Of a DNA stretch of 64,000 nt, positions 16,995-29,564 are shown piece after piece. Location: NCBI RefSeq assembly GCF_002891535.1, contig NZ_PDZR01000010.1, forward strand, positions 1 to 64,000, in the 5' to 3' direction. Each line of letters opens with the position of its first letter. Position 1 is the first letter of the stretch. The DNA is from Methylocella silvestris (GTDB lineage Bacteria; Pseudomonadota; Alphaproteobacteria; Rhizobiales; Beijerinckiaceae). Made by a program: the position numbers and the translations under genes. The notes beneath the pieces were generated by a model, which worked only from the letters and a program-made list of their open reading frames with translations, was not told the origin of the DNA and searched no databases.

Positions 16995-17627
16995 ATGGAG
17001 AAATGCGTTGGCGTGCTCCTCGCTGGCGGCCTCTCTCGGCGCATGGGCGGAGGCGATAAGGCGCTGCAAGAGATCGCCGGAGCGACGATCCTCGAACGCA
17101 TGATCGCGGCGCTGTCGCCGCAATGTTCGAGATTGATCCTCAACGCCAATGGCGATCCAGGCCGCCTCAAGGCCTTTGGTTTGCCGATCATCGCCGACGA
17201 TCCGCCGGATTTCAAAGGGCCGCTTGCCGGCGTTTTGGCGGGGCTCGACTGGATCGCCGAAAATTCCCCGGAAGCTTCCTTCGCGCTGAGCGCCCCGACC
17301 GACGCGCCATTTCTGCCGGATGATCTTGTCGCAAGGCTTTTTGCGGCGCGGCGTGCGGAAGGCGCCGAAATCGCCTGTGCGCGTTCAGGCGGACGGGAGC
17401 ATTCCGTGATTGCGCTTTGGCCGGTAGCCATCCGGCAGGAGCTGCGTCACGCGCTTTATTCTGAAGACGTGCGAAAGGTCGGGTCTTTTCTTGGGCGCTA
17501 CGCGGTCGCCTACGCCGATTGGGACATCGAACCCTTCGATCCCTTCTTTAACGCCAATACGCTCGAAGATCTTCGCGTCGCCGCCGAGATTGCGACCCGC
17601 CTGGCGTCTAGCCGAAAAATTCTTTAG
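16995..17627 (+). CDS. mobA: molybdenum cofactor guanylyltransferase
   Basis: Transfers GMP from GTP to molybdopterin, giving the bis-MGD cofactor of oxidoreductases such as formate dehydrogenase and nitrate reductase. The N-terminus VGVLLAGGLSRRMGGGDK is the family's nucleotide-binding signature, with LAGG and the catalytic Lys. IIADDPPDFKGPLAG and the DAPFLP metal motif follow. 210 aa fits MobA. I chose the ATG at 16995, directly before the signature; the frame continues upstream to a TTG, which would add an unrelated leader. No other moco gene is nearby. Confidence 0.9.
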   Translation: MEKCVGVLLAGGLSRRMGGGDKALQEIAGATILERMIAALSPQCSRLILNANGDPGRLKAFGLPIIADDPPDFKGPLAGVLAGLDWIAENSPEASFALSAPTDAPFLPDDLVARLFAARRAEGAEIACARSGGREHSVIALWPVAIRQELRHALYSEDVRKVGSFLGRYAVAYADWDIEPFDPFFNANTLEDLRVAAEIATRLASSRKIL

Positions 17628-17698
17628 TCTATTCTTTTAGACTGTAACTCCACGCTGCGTTATAGAGCCGTCACAATCAAAACGGATCGGGACCTAAC

Positions 17699-18031
17699 AT
17701 GGCGCAAACGTTGGATAATATCGAAAATATCTCACTTGAGGAGTTGAAGCAGGGGCTTGCCGATGGCGCGATCCTGCTTGTCGATGTGCGGGAGCCGAAT
17801 GAATTTGCTGCCGGACATATTCCCGGGGCGACGCTCAATCCGCTGCAAAGCTTCGACCCTTCAAAGCTGCCGAAGGGGCAGGGCAAGCGCGTCGTCCTTT
17901 CCTGCCGTTCCGGCAAGCGGTCGCTGGCCGCGCTGGAGCTTGCCCGCAAGGCCGGGCGCAGCGATGTGACCGCGCATTATCCCGGCGGTTTTCAGGAATG
18001 GGCCCAGCGTGGCGAGAAGGTGGAATTGTAG
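17699..18031 (+). CDS. rhodanese-like domain protein
   Basis: Single rhodanese domain of 110 aa (GlpE/PspE size). It starts with the LVDVREPNEFAAGHIPGA strand-loop segment and has the active-site loop CRSGKRS with nucleophile Cys69, ending in YPGGFQEWAQRG. It could carry a persulfide sulfur from thiosulfate or a Cys desulfurase to an acceptor in the cytosol. It follows mobA by 71 bases in the same direction, so sulfur supply to molybdopterin is a possible but unproven link. Confidence 0.88.
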   Translation: MAQTLDNIENISLEELKQGLADGAILLVDVREPNEFAAGHIPGATLNPLQSFDPSKLPKGQGKRVVLSCRSGKRSLAALELARKAGRSDVTAHYPGGFQEWAQRGEKVEL

Positions 18032-18230
18032 CCCACTTCCTTGGCGTTGGGGCGCCTCGACGCCAGGGTCGGCCTCGGACGGGACGGACTTACCGGAATC
18101 GCCCCTAGCGTTTGACCGTTCCGCCGCCGCCCGCGCTCTATAGTCACAGTCTAATCAAGCAACCATCTCGTTATGGTCACAATTGCTGGCTAATTGCCCC
18201 GCTCCCGTTAACAGGAGAGGGGTAGAAGGT

Positions 18231-18584
18231 TTGAAGTTTGTAAATGGAGCGATGCTTGGAACCCTGATTGTTTGTCCTTTGTCTGAAGCCGTTGCTGGCG
18301 CCGAGGCTGAATATTATGTCAAAGCCTCATATTATTCATCGGGTGTGCGAACTGCATCTGGGGAACCCTTCGATCACCGCGCAATGACCGCCGCGAGCAA
18401 GACCCTGCCCTTTGGTGCGCGCCTGAAACTGACCAACCCCGCCACCGGACGCTCGGTCGTCGTGCGGATCAATGATCGCGGCCCCTTCGTGCGTGGCCGC
18501 GACCTCGATCTTGCCCGCGGCGCGGCTGAAGCGCTTGGCATGCTCGAGGCGGGCACGGCCACTTTGCAGGTCGCACGCCTGTAA
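18231..18584 (+). CDS. RlpA-like double-psi beta-barrel protein
   Basis: Small exported protein (117 aa from the TTG at 18231) consisting of a signal peptide (cut near VAGAEA) and one DPBB domain. The diagnostic segments are ASYYSSG, TAASKTLPFGARLKLTNPATGRSV and INDRGPFVRGRDLDLARGAAEALG, including the catalytic-type Asp of RlpA lytic transglycosylases. No SPOR domain is present, unlike RlpA of Pseudomonas, so septal targeting is doubtful. GAGGGG precedes the TTG by about nine bases. A TTG at 18183 and an ATG at 18252 are alternatives. Not obviously in an operon. Confidence 0.8.
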   Translation: MKFVNGAMLGTLIVCPLSEAVAGAEAEYYVKASYYSSGVRTASGEPFDHRAMTAASKTLPFGARLKLTNPATGRSVVVRINDRGPFVRGRDLDLARGAAEALGMLEAGTATLQVARL

Positions 18585-18982
18585 GCGTTCGTTCGCCTTC
18601 CCTGGTTCGGCCGGGCTTTGCGCGTCGCGATCCTCGATCGGGCGCCGGGCCTGGCCGCATAAATCACCCAGCGCGCGCTCCAAACGGCTAAACGCGCTCC
18701 GCGCTCTTGCCAGTTACCAGACGCGCGCCGCGCTCTTGCTGATCAAACGCGCATTGCGCTCTTGCCGATTAAACGCGCCCGGCGCTCTTGCCGCAGCGCC
18801 CGGCTCTTGCTAGATAGCGCACATCAGTCTTGCTTTTTTTCGCCGTTCCGGCGCCGGTCCGCTTTAGCGGAAGTCCTTCGCCCATTGTGAGCAATGCTCA
18901 TTGGCAGGGATACCGGCGGAAGAAAGCGCCACCAACCCCAAACCACCGGCGCCGCCCGCTCCGCGGGCAACCAGGAGACCAA
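18585..18982 (+). promoter_or_regulatory. rpsA upstream region
   Basis: 398 bases between the RlpA-like gene and rpsA. It holds the tandem repeat array (18690-18796), a run of seven T (18834-18840), a small TCCGC/GCGGA hairpin near 18856-18869, and the AGGAG ribosome site of rpsA. The rpsA promoter must be here; I could not place its hexamers. The cmk gene that often precedes rpsA is absent. Confidence 0.45.
18690..18796 (+). repeat. tandem 26-bp repeats, four units plus a partial fifth
   Basis: Units begin at 18690, 18719, 18745 and 18771, and each fits AAACG-N6-GCGCTCTTGC (the second starts AGACG). A shortened copy of the 3' half follows to about 18815. The 3' half, GCGCTCTTGC, is identical in all four, while the central six bases vary. 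A matching unit occurs at 47414-47429. Each unit contains a short GCGC-N3-GCGC symmetry. Confidence 0.75.
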
Positions 18983-20731
<1,749 letters not shown>

Positions 20732-20763
20732 GATCGACCGCAAAGCGGCCTATCAATCCAGCG

Positions 20764-20797
20764 AGCCCGCGCGAAGTTTCTTCGCGCGGGCTTTTTT
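20764..20797 (+). terminator. intrinsic terminator of rpsA
   Basis: Perfect 12-bp GC-rich stem (20764-20775 with 20781-20792), 5-nt loop, then six T. It lies 33 bases after the rpsA stop codon. Confidence 0.93.
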
Positions 20798-20817
20798 GGC
20801 CTTCAGGGGAGCGGTCC

Positions 20818-22122
20818 ATGACTGCGGCAGCTTCACGCGTCGCCGGCGTCGGCGTTGATTTCGGCACGACGAACAGCGTCGTCGCTCTCGCCTATGAGAA
20901 CGGCGAAGTCGAGAGCCTCAGCTGGCCCTCTCAGTTTGGCGCGACCGAGACCTATCGTACGGCGCTGATGTTCTGGCGCGAGGGGCGCGCCATTGCCCAC
21001 GCCTCTGGGCCAACGGCCATCGCTCGCGCCGTCGCGGCCGATGGCGAACAGCGCTTCATCCAGTCGATCAAGACCTATCTGGCGAGCCGGCTCTTCTCCG
21101 AAACGCGGCTTTACGGCCAGCGCTTCACCATCGAGCAATTGGTCGCGACGTTTCTGAGCGATCTCTTGGCCGATTTGCGCTTGGGCGGCGATTCGAGCGC
21201 GGCGCAAATCGCGATCCTGTCCGGCCGGCCGGTCGTTTTCGCCGGCGAGGATCCGGACGAAGAACTCGCGGTCGCCCGCCTCAAAAACGCCTATGCTCTG
21301 GCAGGCTTTCACGATGTCGGCCTCGCCTTCGAGCCCTTCGGCGCGGCCTATTGGTATGCGCGTCATCTGGAGTGCGAAGAAACGGTGCTTGTGGCCGATT
21401 TCGGCGGCGGCACCAGCGATTTCTCAATTATGCGCTTTTCCCGCAAGGACGGCGCGCTGACGGCGCGGCCGCTCGCCCATACCGGCGTCGGCGTCGCCGG
21501 GGATTCATTTGACTATCGCATCATCGACCATGTCGTGGCGCCAAAACTCGGCAAAGGCTCGTTTTACCGCTCCTTCGACAAGCGTCTGCCGATCCCGGCC
21601 TATTTCCATGCCGCCTTCGCGCAATGGCATCAATTGTCGTGGCTGAAGACGCCGCAGACGCTGGGCGAATTGCGCAAGCTGATCCAGAGCGCCGAGGAGC
21701 CGGAGCGGCTGGAAGATCTGATGGCGGTGATCCAGCACGATCTCGGCTTCGAGCTGTACCGCTCCGTCGGCGCGCTCAAGGCGCAGTTGTCCGATGAGGA
21801 AAGCGCACGTTTTTCCTTCAAACGGGAGGGCATCGCCATTGAGGCGGACGTGTCGCGCGAAAAATTCGAGGCCTGGATCGCGCCAGATCTCAAGCGCATC
21901 GGTGCCTGCGTCGATCAGGCTATCGCGGCGGCCGGCCTCAACGCCGCAGCGATCGACGCCGTCTTTCTGACGGGCGGAACGTCTTTCGTGCCCTCCGTGC
22001 GCGCGCTGTTTACGGAGCGCTTTGGCGCCGGGCGCGTGCATATCGGCGACGCCTTCCAGTCAGTGGCCTCGGGCCTGGCGCTGATTGCGGCGGAGCGGGT
22101 GGGCGCCGGGCCGGCAGGGTAG
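20818..22122 (+). CDS. Hsp70-family protein (YegD type)
   Basis: A 434-aa protein that is only an actin-like ATPase domain of the Hsp70 superfamily. Phosphate-1 motif VGVDFGTTNSVV at the N-terminus, phosphate-2 LVADFGGGTSDFS near residue 200, and adenosine motif VFLTGGTSFVP near residue 385. The substrate-binding domain and lid of DnaK are missing, as in E. coli YegD. Its role is not established in general, but a chaperone-like ATPase is likely. The ATG at 20818 follows AGGGGAGCGG and comes right after the rpsA terminator, so it has its own promoter. Confidence 0.87.
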   Translation: MTAAASRVAGVGVDFGTTNSVVALAYENGEVESLSWPSQFGATETYRTALMFWREGRAIAHASGPTAIARAVAADGEQRFIQSIKTYLASRLFSETRLYGQRFTIEQLVATFLSDLLADLRLGGDSSAAQIAILSGRPVVFAGEDPDEELAVARLKNAYALAGFHDVGLAFEPFGAAYWYARHLECEETVLVADFGGGTSDFSIMRFSRKDGALTARPLAHTGVGVAGDSFDYRIIDHVVAPKLGKGSFYRSFDKRLPIPAYFHAAFAQWHQLSWLKTPQTLGELRKLIQSAEEPERLEDLMAVIQHDLGFELYRSVGALKAQLSDEESARFSFKREGIAIEADVSREKFEAWIAPDLKRIGACVDQAIAAAGLNAAAIDAVFLTGGTSFVPSVRALFTERFGAGRVHIGDAFQSVASGLALIAAERVGAGPAG

Positions 22123-22167
22123 GGGCCGGCGCGGCGCGCAAGACTTCGGCTACGGATGAAGCTCCGG

Positions 22168-22641
22168 CTACTGAAACGTCACCTTCAAGATCTCATAGCT
22201 TTTTCCGCCGCCGGGCGTCGTCACCTCGACCGTGTCGCCGACCTTCTTGCCGATCAGCGCGCGGGCGGTCGGCGAGGTGATCGAGACGCGGCCGGATTTC
22301 ACGTCGGCCTCGGTCTCGCCGACGATCTGATAGGTTTTTTCCGCTTCGGTGTCTTCATCGATCAGCGTCACCGTCGCGCCGAACATCACCGTCGCGCCGC
22401 TGAGTTTTGAGACGTCGATCACCTCGGAGCGGGACAATTTGTCTTCAAGCTCGGCGATGCGGCCCTCATTCAGGGACTGGGCTTCCTTCGCGGAATGATA
22501 TTCGGCGTTCTCCGACAGATCGCCGTGGCTGCGCGCTTCGGCGATCGCCTGGATGATCCGCGGCCGTTCGATCTGCTGGCGCCGCTTCAATTCGTCTTCG
22601 AGGGCGAGATGGCCCGCCGCCGTCATGGGAACCTTGTCCAT
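22168..22641 (-). CDS. greA: transcription elongation factor GreA
   Basis: Rescues backtracked RNA polymerase by stimulating cleavage of the transcript 3' end. At 157 aa it has the N-terminal coiled coil ([17 protein letters not shown]...[20 protein letters not shown]), with the acidic tip Asp and Glu of the DLSENAEY loop, and the C-terminal FKBP-like domain ([19 protein letters not shown]). Start chosen at [10 protein letters not shown]; in-frame ATG codons upstream add unrelated sequence. It is downstream of carB in the same direction, a usual alphaproteobacterial order, but a 258-base gap suggests its own promoter. Confidence 0.96.
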   Translation of the reverse strand: MDKVPMTAAGHLALEDELKRRQQIERPRIIQAIAEARSHGDLSENAEYHSAKEAQSLNEGRIAELEDKLSRSEVIDVSKLSGATVMFGATVTLIDEDTEAEKTYQIVGETEADVKSGRVSITSPTARALIGKKVGDTVEVTTPGGGKSYEILKVTFQ

Positions 22642-22899
22642 GGTGGTATCTTTCACATCCCTATAAACAACAAAAGCGTCCGCTCCTCCCTGGGGCGCGG
22701 CGTTGTCGTGGTCTTCAAAAACTGTCGGCTCGTTTGAGGCCGCAGGGGCTATCGCTAATCGCCGGGCTCCAGCGCTTTGCCGCCGCGAATCCGTCTCCCG
22801 CCTAAGAGACACTTTCGCGCAGGCTCCTGCAAGTGGCTCGTGTCAGGGCGAGGTTTCAATCGAGACGCCGGCGCCGGGTTCCCGGGGGCAAATCATTCC

Positions 22900-26223
<3,324 letters not shown>

Positions 26224-26547
26224 TAGGTCTCTTTCGCGATCGAGGCTGGCATTCAGATCTTTGTCATAAAAGCCGCGCGGCTGCCCAGGCCGGCGCTTTG
26301 ACCGGTTCAAACGGAGTCTTTGCGCGATGGTTCGCTTGAGCGCAGCAAGGACGGCGCCGAGTCCGCGCGGGCTTCAGCGAGAATTCATGAGGCAGGCAGG
26401 TGTCTAGACTAGATCGCCGCGCCCCTCAACCCAAGCACCTTGGCAGAGGGCACGCCGCAGCCGGGGGAACTTCCTAGCTCGAGCTCTGACGCGGGTTGCA
26501 ATCGGCCGCGGGATGATGTGTATTAATAGAACAGTAATTCTATAGAA
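26224..26547. promoter_or_regulatory. divergent carB / lrp intergenic region
   Basis: 324 bases carrying the promoters of carB and of the Lrp-type gene. The part next to the Lrp gene (26515-26550) is AT-rich and has nested palindromes (26526-26547). The carB side shows no clear signal and no small gene. Confidence 0.45.
26526..26547. promoter_or_regulatory. nested palindromes, candidate Lrp/AsnC site
   Basis: ATAGAA (26526-26531) and TTCTAT (26538-26543) form a 6-6-6 inverted repeat. Its right half is also part of the perfect palindrome TTCTATAGAA (26538-26547), which abuts the start codon of the Lrp-type gene. AT-rich symmetry at this spot fits autoregulation. Confidence 0.45.
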
Positions 26548-27030
26548 ATGATAATCATGAGCCCGCCCAAAATCCTCGATCCCATCGACCGGCGAATTTT
26601 GCGCATCGTGCAAACAGACGCCTCACTCTCAATCCACGAGATCGCCTCGCGCGTCGGACTTTCGCAAACGCCATGCTGGAAGCGCCTGCAGCGGCTTGAG
26701 GCGGCGGGCGTCATCAAGCGGCGCATCGCGATTCTCGATCCGATCAAGCTCGGCCTCGGCATCACCGTCTTTGTCACGATCGAGGTCGGCGATCATTCAG
26801 GGCAGGGCCTCGAGCGATTCTCGGCCGCGCTCGCCGCAATGGACGAGGTGATGGATTTCTACCGGACCGCCGGAGACGTCGACTATATTTTGCGGGTCGT
26901 CGTGGCGGACACCGCCACCTTCGACGATTTCTACAAGCGGCTGATCGCGCTGGCGCCGCTGAAGAACGTGACGTCGCGCTTCGCGCTGGAGAACATCAAA
27001 TCGGAAACCGCTTTTCCGATCGCCGGCTGA
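26548..27030 (+). CDS. Lrp/AsnC-family transcriptional regulator
   Basis: A 160-aa leucine-responsive/asparagine-type regulator. HTH in residues 10-60 (LDPIDRRILRIVQTDASLS, then SQTPCWKRLQRLEAAGVI) and a RAM effector domain at residues 70-150. It would form octamers or dimers that bind DNA in response to an amino acid. The start is either ATG 26548 or ATG 26557; both have weak ribosome sites, partly because the palindromes occupy that space. It sits beside greA-carB as in many relatives. The target genes are not evident. Confidence 0.88.
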   Translation: MIIMSPPKILDPIDRRILRIVQTDASLSIHEIASRVGLSQTPCWKRLQRLEAAGVIKRRIAILDPIKLGLGITVFVTIEVGDHSGQGLERFSAALAAMDEVMDFYRTAGDVDYILRVVVADTATFDDFYKRLIALAPLKNVTSRFALENIKSETAFPIAG

Positions 27031-27118
27031 TGGGCGCACTCGCGTCACGCGGCGAATGCCCGGCGCGGGGACGGGCGGCGCCTGTCGCTGTGGCGAGATT
27101 GTTTCGGGCGCGGCCCCG

Positions 27119-28120
27119 TCAGAGATAGGCCGCTTTCAGCAGATTTTCCGGGTAGCGTTCCCCTGCCGCGGCGCCGGCCGGAATCATCTCGCCCAACTCA
27201 GCCAGCTCTTCGGCAGTTAGCTCCACATCCGCCGCGCCAATATTTTCCTTGAGCCGTTCGATCTTTTTGGTGCCCGGGATCGGCGTCACCGTGTCGTCGG
27301 CGATAAGAAAGGCGAGCGCGAGCTGCGCGCTCGTGCAGCCTTTGGCCCGCGCCATCTCCGCCACCCGGTCCGCCAGACGCCGGTTCTGGTCAAAGTTCTC
27401 GGCCAAAAAGCGTGGATGAGTCGCGCGTCGGTCGCCGGCGACATCCGCGACCGAGCGCAGCGCCTCGGTGAGAAGGCCGCGGCCGAGCGGAGAATAGGCG
27501 ACGAAGCCGATGCCCAGTTCATGCGTTGCAGCAAGCACCTCTTCCGCCTCTTTGCGGTAGAGCAGGGAATATTCCATCTGCACGGCCGCGACGGGGTGGA
27601 TGCGGCAGGCGCGTCGTATCGTATCGGGCTTTGCTTCCGAAAGCCCGATGAAGCGCGCCTTACCCTTTTTGACGAGCTGGCTCATCGCGTCGACGGTTTC
27701 GTCGATCGGCACCTGAGGGTCGACCCGATGCTGATAAAAGAGGTCGATATGATCGACCTTGAGCCGCATCAAGCTGGCGTCGCAGGCTTTGAAGACATAA
27801 TCCGGCCGGCCATTGACCAGGAGCTCCCCGGAATTTCCCTCGACATGGCCGAACTTCGTCGCGATGAAGGCCTCGTCCCGGCGACCCGCGATCGCGGCGC
27901 CGACAAGGCGTTCATTGTGGCCCCAGCCATACATGTCGGCGGTGTCGAGGAAGTTGACCCCGGCGTCGAGGGCCGCTCGGATCACGGCGATCCCGTTTTT
28001 GTCCTCGCTTTCGCCATAGGCGCCGGAAAGCGACATGCAGCCGAGCCCGATCGCTGAAATTTTCGGGCCTTGCGCGCCAAGGCGATGAAACCGCGCGATT
28101 CTGGACGTGGATACAGCCAT
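27119..28120 (-). CDS. aldo/keto reductase
   Basis: NADPH-dependent carbonyl reductase of the AKR superfamily, 333 aa, of the Tas/YhdN/auxin-induced type. The full tetrad is visible: Asp59 and Tyr64 in [10 protein letters not shown], Lys89 in IATKFG and His131 in FYQHRVDP. The C-terminal NADP site [15 protein letters not shown] is also typical. The ATG at 28120 follows GGAGAA. It is an ordinary active-site AKR, in contrast to the degenerate one at 5.4-6.3 kb. The physiological substrate is unknown. It is divergent from the GT2 gene. Confidence 0.92.
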   Translation of the reverse strand: MAVSTSRIARFHRLGAQGPKISAIGLGCMSLSGAYGESEDKNGIAVIRAALDAGVNFLDTADMYGWGHNERLVGAAIAGRRDEAFIATKFGHVEGNSGELLVNGRPDYVFKACDASLMRLKVDHIDLFYQHRVDPQVPIDETVDAMSQLVKKGKARFIGLSEAKPDTIRRACRIHPVAAVQMEYSLLYRKEAEEVLAATHELGIGFVAYSPLGRGLLTEALRSVADVAGDRRATHPRFLAENFDQNRRLADRVAEMARAKGCTSAQLALAFLIADDTVTPIPGTKKIERLKENIGAADVELTAEELAELGEMIPAGAAAGERYPENLLKAAYL

Positions 28121-28243
28121 ATTTTCTCCGCGAGACCGAAGCGAGAGGATGGTTTTGCTCACCGCGGTCCGGTCTCTCGTGTATGTCAATATTGACTGAT
28201 CGGCAAAATGTTAGTCCATCTCTGTCTGGCTAGGAGATCGGCG

Positions 28244-29446
28244 ATGAACGAGGTTCGCGTGACGGAGCGGTTTCGCTACGAACTGCAAGGCGCGGAAGCG
28301 GATTCGCGCGCGCCCGCGCTGAGCCTGCCGCTCGTCAGCGTCATCGTCGTCAATTACAATTACGGCCGCTTTCTCGCGGCCGCCGTCGGCTCCGTCTTTG
28401 ATCAGACTTACCCGAATGTCGAATGCGTGATCGTCGATAACGCCTCGACGGACGAGACGCCCGAAGTTCTGCGCGCCATCGAAGCGCGCCATCCGCAAGC
28501 CAAAATTATTCGCCGCGCCGCCAACGACGGGCAGACGCCGGCCGCGCTCGACGGGCTCAAGGCCTCGCGCGGGCCTTATGTCATTTTCCTCGACGCCGAC
28601 GATCTGCTGCTGCCCCACTGCGTCGAGACGCACGTCTATGTGCATCTGTCGTTGCGGGTGCATGTTGGCTTTTCCTCCGGCGATCTGCTGCAGGCGGCTG
28701 GAAACGAGGTGGTGCTCGGCGCTGAGGAGGCGTTCAACCGGGTGATCACCGCAAAACGCGGCGTAAAGACCAATTATGTGCGGCCCTATCGGCAGCCGGC
28801 CGGCGGCCCCTTCGCGACCGCGTGGCCTGGTGAGAATTTCGACCGATCGATCCTCAAGCGGCTGCGTTTCGTCGCGCCGATGACCAACGAATGGGTCTGG
28901 TCGCCGACCTCCGGCAATTGTTTTCGCCGCGATGCGCTTGACCTTTTTTGCGACAACGCCGAGATCGCGACGCTGCGCACAGGCACGGATCTTTACTTCT
29001 GCCTCGGCGTCAACGCGATCAGCGGCAGCGTCCTGATCGACGACGCGCTGGCGGTCTACCGGCTCCATGGCGGCAACATATTCTCCAAGCGGCCGCAGCT
29101 GCATAATGTGCTGTCGTATCAGCCAGGCGGCTCGGGCGACAGCAATGCGTGGGCCAAAGCGATCTTGATCGATCATCTGATCGATCGCGCCGCCTTCTTT
29201 CTCGAACGCGGCTGGACGTCGTTCGATTATGCGCTGCTGCTGCGCCGGCTCGACTGTTCGAACCCTGACGCCGGACCGGCGACGCCGCGCTGGTCGGCCC
29301 GCTCCCGCGTCGCGACGCGGCTGGTCGAGAGCTACAAGGACGTTGCCGCGGTGCTCGGGATGCCCATCGCCAGGGGCCTGATGTTCGTCAGCGGCGTTCC
29401 CTGGGCGGCGATTATCTGGCCGCCGGCGCCGCGTTCGCGGGGATAA
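28244..29446 (+). CDS. GT2-family glycosyltransferase
   Basis: GT-A fold glycosyltransferase, 400 aa. Residues 30-150 show VSVIVVNYNYGRFLAAAV, VIVDNASTDET and the metal/nucleotide-sugar motif FLDADDLLLP. The C-terminal half carries no recognisable extra domain, and no strong membrane segment is seen apart from a weak one near the end. It likely adds a sugar to an envelope glycan or lipid. AGGAGA lies before the ATG. Monocistronic between an AKR gene and divL, so no pathway can be named. Confidence 0.82.
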   Translation: MNEVRVTERFRYELQGAEADSRAPALSLPLVSVIVVNYNYGRFLAAAVGSVFDQTYPNVECVIVDNASTDETPEVLRAIEARHPQAKIIRRAANDGQTPAALDGLKASRGPYVIFLDADDLLLPHCVETHVYVHLSLRVHVGFSSGDLLQAAGNEVVLGAEEAFNRVITAKRGVKTNYVRPYRQPAGGPFATAWPGENFDRSILKRLRFVAPMTNEWVWSPTSGNCFRRDALDLFCDNAEIATLRTGTDLYFCLGVNAISGSVLIDDALAVYRLHGGNIFSKRPQLHNVLSYQPGGSGDSNAWAKAILIDHLIDRAAFFLERGWTSFDYALLLRRLDCSNPDAGPATPRWSARSRVATRLVESYKDVAAVLGMPIARGLMFVSGVPWAAIIWPPAPRSRG

Positions 29447-29564
29447 CCGGGCCGCCCGTCAGCCTGGCGCAAGAATTTTACCGGATTCTCAAACATAGGC
29501 GCTATCGCTACAGTGCAGCGAATCGGCGGCGATCGGCTTGATCGGGCCCGCTTCGGAGAGAGTC

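Noticed and set aside
17626-17643. AGTCTA/TAGACT inverted repeat after mobA as a terminator
   Set aside because: Six AT-rich pairs, and no T-run follows; too weak to call.
18690-18815. CRISPR-like array
   Set aside because: Units are contiguous tandem copies with a variable centre of six bases, not repeats separated by unique spacers of constant length, and no cas gene is present.
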